Notes: generated by a model from the letters alone, not told the origin. Shown: positions 1-12,585, numbered from the stretch's first letter. The stretch is 64,000 bases of DNA from Helichrysum umbraculigerum (GCA_949592205.1 CATIUR010000003.1:76598501-76662500), one strand, 5' to 3'. Numbers and translations are program-made.

Positions 1-177
1 AATGGAGTGGTGGCGGTGGTGATAACGGTGATATTAAAAAAAAATGATAATTATGTGTTTTGCGTAGAGTACGTTTTTGTTTTATTTATATTTTTATAGC
101 AGTTAATTTAATAAAATAAGGGGGAATTTTATTAATGAATATTTATTATAGATAGTTGTAGTAATTAGTGATATATA

Positions 178-372
178 CTCCTTCCGTGATAGAAAAATTG
201 TTCCCCGATAAGTTTGACCGATATTATTTAAGAAATAAATGATTGAGAGTAATATATGAGGGTTAAATTGGGAGTTTAGTGATTTTTTATAGTTATTTTT
301 TACAAGTGAACAATTATTTTGGGGACAGATATAAATAGTAATGTAGACATTTATTTTGGGACGGACGAAGTC
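178..372. mobile_element. Stowaway-like MITE (degenerate)
   Basis: Starts CTCCTTCCGT right after a TA and ends near ACGGACGAAG, an imperfect inverted copy. Length and TA target fit Tc1/mariner-derived Stowaway MITEs. It has no coding capacity. The right boundary is uncertain by a few bases. Confidence 0.6.
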
Positions 373-380
373 TAATAGTA

Positions 381-644
381 CTCCGTCCGTCCCAAATTGT
401 TTGTCACCAAGTTGAAAACATACATATTAAGAAAATCACATTAATTGCAGCTTTGACCTTAGTATAATGACAACTTTAACCCTCAATCATTAATTAAATT
501 GTTTTCTTTGAAGTATGTGTAGTTTTAAAGTTAAGGGTAATATGGTAAATCTAATCATTAATGCATATTTAATTTTAGAAGTGGACAATAATTTTAGGAC
601 AAATATAAATAGTAAGGTGGACAAACAATTTGGGACGGAGGGAG
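381..644. mobile_element. Stowaway MITE
   Basis: The terminal inverted repeat CTCCGTCCGTCCCAAATTGT at the left is mirrored by ACAATTTGGGACGGAGGGAG at the right. TA dinucleotides flank both sides (379-380 and 645-646). The 264-bp length and CTCC(C/G)TCCGTCCCA ends are characteristic of plant Stowaway elements. No ORF of interest. Confidence 0.85.
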
Positions 645-660
645 TAATAAATATATAATA

Positions 661-855
661 CTCTCTCCGTCCCAATTTATTTGTCCACCTTTCTATTTTG
701 ATATGTTTCAAAATAACCGTCCTCTTCTAAAATCAACAAATCAAAATACTTGAAAATGGTAAAGATGAAATTCTATTGATAGTCAACAGTAATAAATGTG
801 CTTTTGTTAAACTATGTTATTTTTATCTTGTGGCAATCATTTTGGGACATAGTAA
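661..855. mobile_element. Stowaway-like MITE, decayed right end
   Basis: Begins after TA with CTCTCTCCGTCCCAATTTAT. The right end (TTTGGGACATAGTAAGTA) is only a partial inverted match, so the copy is old. It lies 16 bp from the previous Stowaway element. Confidence 0.45.
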
Positions 856-861
856 GTAATA

Positions 862-1339
862 GATAGTTAGTATGGAATAGTATTTATTAATGAAAATGTT
901 ATAAATGGGTTTAAGAGCAATATAGTTAGAGATTAGAGATTAGAGATAGAGATTATCATTACTATTCTAAGCAATATTTACTTATTTAGATCCCGATTCA
1001 AAATCATCAACCTGATAAGCTGTGGTATATTATCTTTTCTATTTGGTTTTTAATCTTTCATGATGTTACTTATGTTTGAAAACATTAATTAATATGATAT
1101 AAAAAAAGTAAACTTATTATTTATATATTTTGTGTTAATTATATTTATCATTTACTATATTATTAATTTATTATTATTGTCATTTTATTGTCATTTTAGA
1201 ATATTCAGTTACAGCTATAACTATTTTGTCAAACACACTTATATAAAAAAATATTACGGCTTTCAGCTTCAATTGAAGAGTGACAACTTAAAGCTAATAG
1301 CTTACAGCTAACACCAATTTTTGCCAAACAGACCATTAG
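862..1339. other. Gene-free AT-rich stretch
   Basis: No gene, clear repeat structure or conserved motif is recognisable between the decayed Stowaway copy and the LINE relic. Confidence 0.5.
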
Positions 1340-1790
1340 ATGGTAATCATCGGGACTTCAAAGTCAGTATGGTTTGGGAGTCTGGTAGACCTCGGGGAAA
1401 TAAGGTGGACTGAGCTCGTGTTGTGTGGTTTTCTCGGTATAATCCGTAGACATGCATCTCATATGTGGCTAATTATGGGGCAGAAGTTAAAGACACGGGG
1501 TAAACTGATAAAGCGAAGGAATGGGATGTTAGATCTTCTACTAACTTGTACCTTATTCGCACGTAACAAGAGATATATGATCATATCGTCTTTGAATGTT
1601 CGTTCTCTTCACAGGTTTAGATGCAGACTAGTTCGTACGCAGGGATGCAGGTAGTCCCTAGCCGATGGGAAGATGTGATTAATTGAATTAAACAAATTGC
1701 TCAGTGGTGCTAATGTTGTGGCTCGATTGGTTATTGCAACAAGTTGTACTTTATATTATAGGCAAAAAAGGAACTAGACGTCCCTTTTTG
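1340..1790 (+). pseudogene. LINE-1 reverse-transcriptase C-terminal relic (zf-RVT region)
   Basis: Conceptual translation across shifting frames gives pieces resembling the zinc-binding C-terminal region of plant L1 reverse transcriptases: a VVWFSRYNP-like start, HASHMWLIMGQKLKTRGKL, and further on VARLVIATSCTLYY, which corresponds to the usual segment ending in YYIW.ERN. The order matches the zf-RVT module, but stops and frameshifts break it. It is a fossil, not a gene. The 104-aa open frame inside it is a remnant. The family call is from recall of LINE proteins and was not checked by a search. Confidence 0.55.
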
Positions 1791-1998
1791 ACAGGGTAGT
1801 TGTTTCAACTCAAAGTCAACCTAACTTGTTATACAACTTACACCGCTGGTCCAATAATCAAATAACGGATGAGATTTCCCTAGGTTATATGACGAGAGCA
1901 AATCTCTTTTTTCTACCTCAGATGTACACAGTTAATGAGGTTCGAACTTAATACCTCTTGTGAGGACATTAGACCATACTATCACTAGGCCACCTTAG
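1790..1998 (-). mobile_element. tRNA-derived SINE candidate
   Basis: Read on the minus strand, the sequence opens with TGGCCTAGTGATAGT, a good match to a pol III A box (TRGCNNAGYGG). About 35 nt later comes AGTTCGAACCTC, resembling a B box (GGTTCGANNCC). A roughly 130-nt unrelated tail follows. This is the architecture of plant tRNA-derived SINEs. I see no clean target-site duplication, so the limits are approximate. Confidence 0.45.
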
Positions 1999-2740
1999 TA
2001 ATGGTTTAATCCAGTAATTTGAAATATGATGATTACACACTACCTACCTCGATGAATTAGATTCGGATTGTCATTTTTCACCTTCTTGAATGGATTGCCA
2101 AATTAGAAAGTTCTCGGAGACTAGGCAAGGTTTTTAGACCACAACTGTATATTCTATTGTCTTGTATTATTAGATGTCTGATTCCGTACGTACATTTTGT
2201 AGCATATACAAATCTAAAAGAAAATCAAGGATTCCACTAACAATAGAGATTATTAACCAGCTTTATAATAGGTATTTAACCCATGGAAAGAGTTAAAAAT
2301 GATATAATCAAAAACACTAACCACACTGACCGATCAACATTTGAACCAACTAGAGTGCCTGCACATATTCGCGAAGTCCCAAAGTGCAGGGATTGAACTT
2401 GCATCTCCATTGCAGATTCTCAAACCTACCACCACTAAACTTGGAGCAGCACTCAAAGTCACGAGCATCATAGAGTTGCCTTTAGGTACCAAATAGCGAC
2501 CATTTTACCAAAACTCGAAAATAATTCCACACCAAACCATAAGATAATCTACTTACACATAACACTAAAGAAGATTGCAGCTAATCTACGATCATTGTAT
2601 TGAAAATACACAACATAAGTTCATGCTACACGAATAAGACCCACCCTCCAAAACAAATGGGGAAAAGGTCATCCCAAATTTTTTAATAATGGCACAAAGT
2701 TAACTACAAACTACACAAACTTTGAGTCAAAGCCAATAGG
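1999..2740. other. Intergenic region 3' of TON1
   Basis: No supported gene. It contains the likely 3' UTR of TON1 just below 2741. A weak tRNA-like pair of boxes on the minus strand around 2330-2450 could be another old SINE. Nothing else stands out. Confidence 0.4.
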
Positions 2741-5700
2741 TTACATATGGTCTACCCTGCCATCTTCTTCACTGCTACCTTCCCCTCCATGCCTGAAAAA
2801 CAATTCAGCAGTCAAGATTCCAAAAGTGAAGCATAAGTATTTGTATTTTACGATGATTTAGAAAGGGTGCTTGGTTATTATTTGTTCATAACCTAGTCTG
2901 TGTGTTTCGCATGTTAGAATTTGTTTTGTGTTTTAATGTATATTCTAAAGAGTCTTTTCAATTTAATACATTTTTTGCTGATAAAAAATAAAAAATTTAA
3001 CCCTGCACTCTCAAGGGGCCGATTTTTAATTTACTAACCGCCAAGAGCTTGTTAAATTTCGAGTCTTTCTATCCAACTGAAGATTTTCCATGGCAGCTGA
3101 GGCCAGCATAATGTCCTCCGGGATATCATCATTATCGTATCTTCGATGATACTCATCTTTCCTGTAGCCCCAATTTGAGGAGCCTCCCCTTCTATCTGAG
3201 TAATTAATAAAGAAAAAATAACATTAGGACTAAAAACCAAAAATAACATTAGGACTAAATAACATATCCTAAAGTATAGAGATTTAAGTACTTACCAGAT
3301 GCCTGGGAAGAAGGAAGTTGCCTGGAACATTAGACAAAAATAAGCATCATTACTCATTTACTTTAACAAAACTAAAGAAGGGTCAAATTACACATTTATT
3401 CATTGTGGTTTGGGTACACAAGATTTTCTTATTTTGCTCAATGATTATCCCGCATATTTAACAAATAGCCAGACAATTCCCAAAATTTATGTCTAAAGTT
3501 AAGAGTTGCATATTTCAAGGGTCGGGAGTAGGGTTGGCTAATGGGTCAAAATTAGGCTGAGATTGAAATGGGTAGTTTTTAGTACGGGTCAAAATAATTG
3601 AATCACCGCCCAAACACTTTTTGTAAATTTTTTATAATGTTTTAATAAATCTTTAATCCATCATATACGATTATGAAAACCATATTATCACAATAATGGT
3701 ATAAACTATAAGATTTTGAATAAAGCAATTTGGCAGGCTCAAGGTTGTATGCATTCAAACTACACTTTAGCCAATTTTTGACCTGTTTCTCTTTACCTAT
3801 TTTTCATTAATTTTTCTTACTTAACCCTTTCAACCTGTTTGAGATAAAGAATAATGACTCATTTATAAATAAACTGGTCGCAATTGCTATTAATATGTAT
3901 AAATGCAGATGTACAAATCACCTTCCGAGAGGCGGCAAGCCCCCGACAACAGACGAGGAAGACGACCGTCGATTTCGAGAGTCAAAACTGTTCAAAGAAT
4001 CCTGCTCAGATGTTAATCTCCTTCCACCACTTCTCTCTTGAGATTGATTCTACAAGAATAGATCTTTATTAGCACTAACAAAGCCGGAAAGACCATCTAA
4101 AAGAAGACCAGTAGTGACATGATCGACTAATAACACCAATAATACTCAAAAACCGTACACGTGTGACGTCCCCACCTATCTACACAAGTGTTTAGCCCAA
4201 TATTTTGGTATCATGTGGCACCATTTTGATATTAGGTTTCTTGTTTATATAAAGAACCCAAAAGGAAAACAAGGTACTTGACAGTCATTTCACATTCTCG
4301 GAGAAAAAAAACACCTCATGAAATGAACAATGGGAATATTAAGTTATTAACCAAACAGAGACTAAAGATAGTGCATTATTTTTTCAAATCAGAAATTAAG
4401 AATTATATAATGTGAATCACTTCAATAGAAATGGATAAGGAAAAGAAAAATACATATATTGCTACATTCTGAAGATAAAGTAACAAACCTCTCCAGATTC
4501 CTGGAAGCCTTCAAGTATATTCAACAGCATTGGACCATTATCTCCATTTCGGTTTACATCATATCCATACTTATTACTTAGCTCTTTTAACTCGGGTTTC
4601 CAGGCATCCTTTTGCTGCAATCCAAATATTGAATAATGTTAGAGAATATGCTCAAAATCTAGTGTTTCACTCTCTGAACCATCATACTTGAACTTTTGTT
4701 GCAAACTATCATTCTTGTAGAAGTACTAGAGGTATCATGCAGTCAATACAGGGTCCTGGAGGGTTGACCCATCCACACTTCTTTGAATGTTATACATAAC
4801 TGAGTCAATATGATTACAATATTTTTAATTATTCAGATTAATATAACTTTCTTACAAACATTTTGAAGATTATAACATGTTTGAAGGCAATTTAGGTACT
4901 CATTCGACTTGTTTCGAACCATTTCTTTATAGCTAACTTTTTTCTATTTTGACCCGTTATATATGACATACAACTTATACTGGCCCGTTTTCACATATGT
5001 GGGTTAAAAACGAATGTTCAATCAGCAAGAACATGTACACAATAATGCTTGTATCTTAATATGTGATTACCAAATTACACTCCGGTAAATAAACTTTCAT
5101 TGTGTGGCTAAGTTGTGCCCAGTCCAAGTATTCACATACTAGAGCTGTTAGAAGCCGACCTGAAAACATGTCAAATGAAACTATCATAAGAAACCATGAG
5201 TAGCATGTAACCATGCTCAAAACTGATATGCGACTGGCTACACCGGACAAAAGAGCCTTGCTACAGATACAACAATCAAATAGAAATGAAGTAACGATAT
5301 ACAGTATTCAGAAAACGGATTCATCAAAACATGTGGACCTTGAGATTCAAAACTTACAAGGGGGTGCCAGGATTTGTGTTTGAAACTGATTATTGAATGC
5401 TTTTAGAATACTCGGATAAACTGTTTCTCGATATACTACAAACTATCAGATATGGATATTTAATATTATACAAACTGCAACAAAACTAATTATGTATCTA
5501 TCCGTTCCTCATACTATATTGACAGGCTCATCTGTTAACTTCTTGAATAATCAAAATTTTCCAAACACTCAAATATCAGATAATCTAATTATTACAACTT
5601 TAAAAATCAGAATGACATTTTTATACTAATGCCCACAGCCCGTTTTATTTAAACTGATTATCCAATTCACTTTTTTTTTTACATCACATAATCACTTCCA

Positions 5701-6382
5701 AAACACGCACTGAAATATCCCTTAGCTTGCATCAGGATGGTTGTTAACAATTACTCCATAGCTTTTATCATTTATCGTTATTATTATTAGCATAACCAGT
5801 GGATGATTACTGTTAGTTTTAAACACGCACTTTATTGCTCAATATTTGGAAATGTACCTGAAGGAGAAGCATGAAGTTTCCTTGCACGTTCATTGCAACT
5901 ACCCAATAGTGCAGGAGGCAAGCCTTCATCTTTTTCGATTACCTTGTCCTCCTCCTCTATCGCCTCAAACACACTTGCTCTAAGTTCAGCCTTGCATCAT
6001 AAAATTTGTTATAAACAAAGATACATAAGCTATAGATCAAAACGTGAAAATTTAGTATAACCCGACAAGAAACAACATTTATATATAACAAAATCAAATT
6101 AACTTTGAACAACAAAAATACGAACTTTTCACAAGGAAATTCCAATTGTGCAAGCCACCCAAACGAGAAAACATTATACACCTAAATCTATGATCTTTCC
6201 TTAAAATTTCTAAACCTCAACCCTTGAGTTATAAAAACCTGTATGTAATAAACACTCCCATCAACTTTCCCAATATAATTGAAGTCCTAAGTAATAACTT
6301 CCAACAGATAAACAACCACAAGTCAACAATAGAGCCTCATTAACAATTAAACCAGACCCATCAACATCCTTCGAAATCATTA

Positions 6383-6430
<48 letters not shown>

Positions 6431-6898
6431 ATGCAAAATAGTGAAATACAGATACATAATGCATATACCCATCTGACCCAACACTCTTGTACTCCTCATT
6501 ATCAATAAAGTTAAAACCTTTATGAAAACACATACGACGTACCCCACATGACATTGGGCATTTCAAGCAAATTTAGTAAAACCCCATATGATTTTAAAAA
6601 AAAATAAAATAAATAATAGAACAAAATCTAAACCTTAATATCAACAATTACACCAAAGCTACTGATCCAACAATCTTATACACCTCGTTATCAATAAAGT
6701 AAGCATCTTTAGGAAGAGGAACACAAACCCCACTTGCTTTTGGGTATTTTAAGCAAATGTAATGAAGCATCAGATGAAATAAAAAAGGTATAAAAGGGAA
6801 ATGGGTTTTACTCGGATCTTGGCGAGAACCCCTTTTTTTTCTAGGGTTCGAGTGACAAGGGTTTTGAGGTCCATCATTTCTCTATCGTAATCATCCAT
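2741..6898 (-). CDS. TON1: TONNEAU1 (TON1) cortical microtubule organiser, 8 exons
   Basis: Splice tracing gives exons 6898-6812, 5990-5858, 5159-5071, 4614-4489, 4049-3922, 3321-3296, 3195-3039 and 2792-2741. All introns are GT-AG and the frame is continuous: 798 nt, 265 aa, close to the roughly 260 aa of Arabidopsis TON1. The N-terminus MDDYDREMMDLKTLVTRTLE, the LisH-type segment SGRLLTALVCEYLDWAQLSH (about residues 74-93), and the C-terminal pieces IPEDIMLASAAMENLQLDRK and HGGEGSSEEDGRVDHM identify it. TON1 proteins resemble human FOP. In plants they act with TRM proteins, centrin and a PP2A complex to organise cortical microtubules and form the preprophase band. The gene looks intact. It lies outside the segmental duplication, with about 1 kb to its left boundary. 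Intron 1 carries a CA microsatellite. Confidence 0.93.
6386..6428. repeat. (AC)n microsatellite in TON1 intron 1
   Basis: About 21 uninterrupted AC units inside intron 1 of TON1. The 101-aa minus-strand frame across it is a repeat artefact. Confidence 0.95.
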
Positions 6899-7119
6899 CT
6901 TTTCTTTCTTGGTTTGTATTCAGATGTGTTTGTTCTTCTTGTTTTTCAGGTGAATATTTTGTAAGAAGAACCAAACCCCCACCTGTAATTTGGGGGAGAA
7001 TGTTCTTTCCCCGACACTGTTAAACATTTGGGTATCTATATGTCATCCGAGAGGAAAAAGGGTCGGATCCGATTCCACTTGCGGGTCGAGTCCATTAGCC
7101 CATGGTCCATCCAATATAC
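6899..7119 (-). promoter_or_regulatory. TON1 5' UTR and proximal promoter
   Basis: This is the sequence just upstream of the TON1 ATG. The 5' leader is pyrimidine/purine-biased and no convincing TATA box is visible. The boundary with the foldback element further right is approximate. Confidence 0.4.
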
Positions 7120-7944
7120 CGGGTTGTTTATGTTATGGGGTCTAAATTTCACTCGCACTATTTAATTAATTTAAATTACCATCTTTTCTTTTGAAACTTG
7201 TTACGTCGATAGTTTTTTAAAATAACAATTGTTAACTCTATGTTGAAAATGACCATGTGTGTAGTTTTTTTTATTCTTTTAATTTTTTGAGTAAATATAG
7301 TATGTAAAATCTAAGATATGTATAGATATAGTGCACAAATATCATTTACATCTTTCACATTTCATTTAACAAATTCATCATTAAATTGTTTATCTTCTGC
7401 ATTGAAACATTAAATTTTATAGTTCACAACCGTCTTTCACCACTCAAGGACCCTCCATCACCCATTCATCTAATCTCATAATAACTTTGGTGGCCACTAT
7501 ATCTTCTCTTTTGCATCCATTCCGATGACCATTCATTCAAAGTAAAACGACGTTGAAAAATGTAAACTAATTAAGCCACAAATGTATATTTAGATGGGAA
7601 AAAATGGTGGTGAATTTGGTGGTGGAATATAAAATTTGATGTTTTAGAGGAGAATAATTTTTGACGATGAATAAAATGAGGAAAATGAAATAATGTTATG
7701 TGCACTTAATAATATATCTATACATATGTCAGATTTTATAAAAATTTATATTTTACTCAAAAAATTTAAAAGAATGAAAATTTACAAACATGGTCATTTT
7801 TAACGGAGAGTCAAAAATCGATAGTGTAAAGGACTATTGACGTAACAAGTTTCAAAAGAAATGATCATCGGTGTAATTAAATAGATTAAAAGACTGCGTG
7901 TGAAATTTGGAGTAAACCATAAGGATGATTTATGTAATTTTCTC
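7120..7944. mobile_element. Foldback (long-TIR) Mutator-like MITE, left end decayed
   Basis: Two arms (about 7138-7360 and 7680-7913) are imperfect inverted copies. Examples are TCTTTTGAAACTTGTTACGT on the left and its reverse complement near 7845, and the TGACCATGT / ACATGGTCA pair. The right end AATTTTCTC and adjacent terminal sequence resemble the ends of the 13349-14385 element (GAGAAAATT.CAT), suggesting one family. The left terminus is not clear and no target-site duplication was found. The left boundary of the segmental duplication falls inside its right arm. Confidence 0.6.
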
Positions 7945-8474
7945 TATATATTGATTAAGAAGTTGATCCCTTAAAAAAAACATCGTTCGAAAAATCTGAA
8001 AACTCGATATGAAATTATTTGAAAATTCAGATATTTCGGATATTCGAATTCGGATATCATTATTCAGATAGGTTAGATAATTTTTGCTTATGATATACGA
8101 AAAATATAAAAAAGTTTCAATTTTCCTAGTATTATAAAATAATACAAAAGATAAATAGATCATTGTTATTGAATATTGATTAATGATGATATTACGTGGT
8201 TTAGTCTTGTATACATTTAATACATTAACTCAATAACGTAAGTGAAGTTATATAATATTACATTTTGCCAAATATAGAAACTGATTTTTGATTTTTTGAA
8301 TATCCGATATTTAGATAACTGAATTTCGGATATCCGACTATGAACACCCCTAATCAATAGCATCGGGAGTCATCAAGTTATTGTCGGCGTTTTTGGTCAA
8401 TAGAGCGGGAGATTGGGGTTTTCTCGACGAACGTTTTTCTCCGAAGTTAAGAGTTAAACGTTTTTTTGTTCTTA

Positions 8475-10405
8475 TGAAACACCACAATATTTTTCGTATA
8501 TTTAATTTTTAAAGTAAATTGGTGTAAAATGTGATCAAATCGCGTCGCTATGTCAACCAGTCACGGCGCAATTAAAGATTTTAATCGCGTCGCAATAACT
8601 AACAATCGCGGCGCTATTTGAACTAGATCGCGTCGCAACCTATAAAGATCGCGCCGCGACCCTTGCACAAACAGACCCTGTGCAGACAGATTCTCAATTT
8701 GACCAAAAATTTTGTACCACAACTCAATTCTGCAGCAACTTTAAACCACAATCTGTACTAAATTATTTACAACAATATCAACAACGTTTTCCAACTACAA
8801 TTACTTTAACAAAAACATATTAGCCATAGAATTCACCAAAAGCTTTAACAAGCCATTTCAATACTTTGAATCCAAAACAAAATAAGTATTATAACCATGT
8901 CAACTATTAATCCAAAATATTGACATGGTATTAACATTTACATACCATTATAATAAGTTTAGATGCAACTTCAAGGTCAAAACAACTTATATCATGGTTT
9001 TTTTTACAAAAGATGGGGTAATAAGCATCACGAGCATGATTTAATGGAAAATGAGCTAATTACCCAATTTGCACAATCCACCTCTAGCTTCCAACGAGCT
9101 TTTTACCCGAATCCCCTCTTGAACCGCTAGCTTCACCTAAAACATTTGAATTATTCAACGGTAAGCAAAACGCTTAGTAAGTAATGAAATACAATCACAT
9201 GTCATTAATGATATATTTAGCTAAGGATCCCTTGCTATCATGCTAGTTGTATACTACTAGCAATCACACGAGCCTATGGCCGCAACCATTACCCGCATAA
9301 AACCGTTAGCAAATGGCCTAAGTCATTCCTAACCCATGATCATGTAACTCAAAACTTACCTTGCGATTGCACAATATGATCACTTGTAATCTTTCCAAAC
9401 TCTTTAACACCTAATCACATAAACATATAACACACAATTACACTTTGCACATATACTAGTACACTTATACAATTAATCCAAAATTCTCACTTTATCTTAA
9501 CCTCATTTGTTCATATTTATCCAATTTGATTATTTCATATACACATCAATGATGGTTCTTTTTAACCAATACATATCAATTCTTTCTCCACAATATAATA
9601 CATTATTTTAGAACCAACATTCAAATGTGTACATATCCAATTCTTTCACCTTGCTACATTTCTTACTTTCATAATCAAATCAGAATCATAACATGATTAT
9701 TAACATGTAACAATTACTTATTTACCACTAACTCAATCATATATTAATTTCTATAATTTTAGGGTTTACTAATTCCAAACCCTAACTCAATTCATCATAC
9801 AAGTTTCATAACATGAATTATTAGCATATATATATATATAATATCTATATACCAATAATCTAATAACATAACAAAATAATTACTTAGGGTTTCATAATTA
9901 ATCAAACCCTAATATGATTTTGCAAGTAAATACACTAACCATACCTTAATATGTGATTAGGGATGTAATTTGGATCTGATTATGATGCTAATAAGCTCTA
10001 GTATGATGGTTATCACTCCCAAACTCAAGAAATCGCCATCCTTAAAGCTCTGATTGAAATTTTCGTATTTTGAAGGTAAATGACGAAGCTGGAAACTACT
10101 AGAACTAAAAACTCGTTTCTGTATCTGGGTTAATTGCGTCGCGACCATCATTTGATCGCGCCGCGATCTCAGTTACGTCAGACCCAACGATTTTCTTTCA
10201 TTACACTTCTAGCCCAAATTTTACATTATTTCTAATACACACATACTATATATGATATATATATATATATTTTTAAATATATATATAAACCAAGTAATAT
10301 AACATATATACATATAATTACACATATTCAAATAATAAACACATATTTATATGAACGTTTTAATAAACTAATAATATTTAGAACTTACGAAAATAGGATG
10401 TTACA
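8475..10405 (-). mobile_element. Solo LTR of a Ty3/gypsy-type element (1.93 kb)
   Basis: Begins TGAAACACCAC and ends GGATGTTACA (TG...CA). It is flanked by the 5-bp target-site duplication TCTTA (8470-8474 and 10406-10410). Copy 2 of the duplication has one uninterrupted TCTTA at 35615-35619, the empty site. Read on the minus strand it starts TGTAACATCC, a common start of plant Ty3/gypsy LTRs. There is no internal region, so it is a solo LTR left by LTR-LTR recombination. A 64-aa frame near 9957 is not considered coding. GC-rich GCGTCGC/GCGCCGC motifs cluster near both ends. Confidence 0.88.
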
Positions 10406-10470
10406 TCTTAGTAGTGTAAATGGCTATAATAGTTGTTAACTCGTGACTCGACTCCTAAGGGTCACTATTT

Positions 10471-10474
<4 letters not shown>

Positions 10475-10520
<46 letters not shown>

Positions 10521-10560
10521 TATATGTGTGTGTGTGTGTGTGTATATGTATATATATATT
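10475..10560. repeat. Compound (TA)n/(TG)n microsatellite
   Basis: A TA run is followed by a short TG run and more TA. The equivalent position in copy 2 (about 35685-35705) is a short CA run, so the locus is highly variable. Confidence 0.9.
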
Positions 10561-10770
10561 TATGTGTATATGTATATTATTGTTAAAAAAAATTTCTTAA
10601 AAGAATTAACACATGATTATAGTCGATAGTGAAGTTGGTGACCGACAATCAACACAAAGGCTTAATCTAAAATATATGATAGTCATTTATTTTTCTACCA
10701 TGTGCTTTTATATTTTATTACGTTACACTAGAAGTTTGTCTGGTTTTCTGACTCGTAAGAATCACACAAC

Positions 10771-11297
10771 TGATAACGCGTAAAAAGTCACGTTTTTACA
10801 CACGTTATCTATTCCATTATAATTAAAAATTTGATATTTTACTTCAAATATTACATTTATTTGAATTATTTTGTTAATTAGGAAAATACAAAGACGATGC
10901 AAAAAGAATCAACAAAAACATAGCTATAGCGAAGATTTTAGAGCTAAAACAAGAACCAAGAAGTTACAATCCCGTCCATTAAGGCCACCGACTCGCACAC
11001 CTGACCAAGACAACCGGTGATGTTATCTTTGATCCTAAAACTTCGGGAAATTACAAACATGATGCCACGAGAATAAGCTAAAACGGATAAGTAACAAAGA
11101 AGTCAGAGCAAAAACAAGCATCAAGGGATTACGATCCCGCACAAAAAAGCCACGAACCCTCGCATACAGTCAACACCCCACGTATACGGCCGGATTACCC
11201 AACCGTATACGGTGGCCATGAACCGATACGGTCATGGACCAACCGTATAAAGTCTGGTCATGGTCGTATACAGTCAACGTTTGGTTTTGCCCGTATT
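10771..11297 (+). mobile_element. LTR-like fragment (TGATAACGCG start)
   Basis: Begins TGATAACGCGTAAAAAGTCA, resembling a retrotransposon LTR start, and also occurs at 35921 in copy 2, where it is cut short near 35970. It contains a cluster of CGTATACGG-type palindromes (11181-11273). Just after it, TGTAACACCTCAAATTTTG at about 11297 looks like the start of a second LTR family. No coding sequence or target-site duplication was found. The call rests on end motifs only. Confidence 0.4.
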
Positions 11298-11480
11298 TGT
11301 AACACCTCAAATTTTGTAAGTATTATTTTATTAGTTGTTTTTTATTATTAAAATTTGTATTTAGAGATTTAATACAAATATTTAGTTTGGAGCAAAATTA
11401 TAAATAAAGAGTAAACTTGGTGGTTGGTATGTGTATAATTGAACTTGAGGGGCTAGAAAATAAAATTATCAAATATTTTG

Positions 11481-11702
11481 ATTTAATCTTTATTTGAAGT
11501 TATTGTTCTTCTTTTTAACGTGCGTATCTATATTTGATGTTATTACTCTTCTTTTTAACGTGCGGGTTGTTGGTTGAACATTAATATTTCGATTTAATCT
11601 TTACTTGATGTTATTGCTCTTCTTTTTAACGTGTGTATATTTATTTGATGTTATTACTCTTCTTTTTAACGTGCGTGTTGTTGGTTGAACATGAATCAAT
11701 TC
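11481..11702. repeat. 111-bp tandem repeat, two copies
   Basis: A unit starting ATTTAATCTTTA.TTGA recurs 111 bp later. Each unit holds two internal copies of a segment ending CTTCTTTTTAACGTG.G, giving four such segments. The region is non-coding. Confidence 0.8.
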
Positions 11703-12540
11703 ATTATATATTTAATGTATTATTTTAATTATTCTGTTATTTTATTAGATATCAAAATATGGGTATTACCAACATAATGAAGATAAATTCAAGATTACAA
11801 AATCAATCTATCAAAGTTAGAATTTTACATAATTGACGTCAACCACATTGAGGTAAAACTGAAAAGACAATTATATATATATTCTATTGGAAGAATAGTA
11901 TGTAATAAATTTGAATGTAAAAGCTTTTTAAAATTAAATGTAAACTTTTTATTTTAATATGACACGACTTATTTATCTATTGATTATTTGATTCTATTAA
12001 ATTCTTTCGTTTTTAATTTTGTTGAATGACTGTATTCAAGCATCAATTAAGTGAGATTGTGTCGAATGTTCAAAATATTTATCACTTTACCCAATGGCTT
12101 GTATGTATATTAATTCATTGTTGTCATGATCATCTTCAAAATAGCTTATTTTCAAAAACCCCTTTTCCCATATATACAAGAGCTGTCAAGATGTCGAATG
12201 AATTTAGTGCACAACATCAATTTCAAAATCCATAAGCAATTAACCTTTACAAAATTTTAAACGTACAACCTTTACATTTGATCATCGTAAATGTATAAAA
12301 TCATTACCATTGAAACATTAAACATTATAAACATTGTACTCAAATCTATTATTACCTCGGTTTCTTTTATGTCATTGTGTGTACGCTACTTTGAATTTCA
12401 ATCGTAAGTGTTTTATTATAGTGGTATCTTTTATGACTACAATATACTTGAACAATATGTTTGTAAATTGCATTATATATGTTCTCTTGGTTTCACATGC
12501 GGACTACTATTATCGCCGTCATAAAATAGCATCATTTTAT
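11703..12540. other. Gene-free AT-rich region
   Basis: The two short frames here have no recognisable similarity. The last part, from about 12470, aligns to copy 2 at about 36400 and probably belongs to the body of the old Helitron that ends at 12576. Confidence 0.4.
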
Positions 12541-12576
12541 AAGTAGTATCGCCGCATTATGCGGGTACCCTATTAG
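12541..12576 (+). mobile_element. Old Helitron 3' terminus (copy 1)
   Basis: The short hairpin CCGCATTATGCGG is followed by GTACCCTATTAG and then T. The equivalent in copy 2 ends CTAA before T at 36501. Hairpin plus CTRR at an A|T site is the Helitron 3' signature. The terminus is shared by both copies, so it predates the duplication. Copy 1 has lost the exact CTRR. The 5' end was not located. Confidence 0.5.
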
Positions 12577-12585
12577 TACCAATTA

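Noticed and set aside
2320..2480. Possible second tRNA-derived SINE on the minus strand
   Set aside because: TTTAGTGGTGG and AAGTTCAATCC are only loose A- and B-box matches. No tail or TSD seen.
6261..6566. 101-aa minus-strand ORF
   Set aside because: Crosses a CA microsatellite in TON1 intron 1; the repeat gives an open Cys-Val run.
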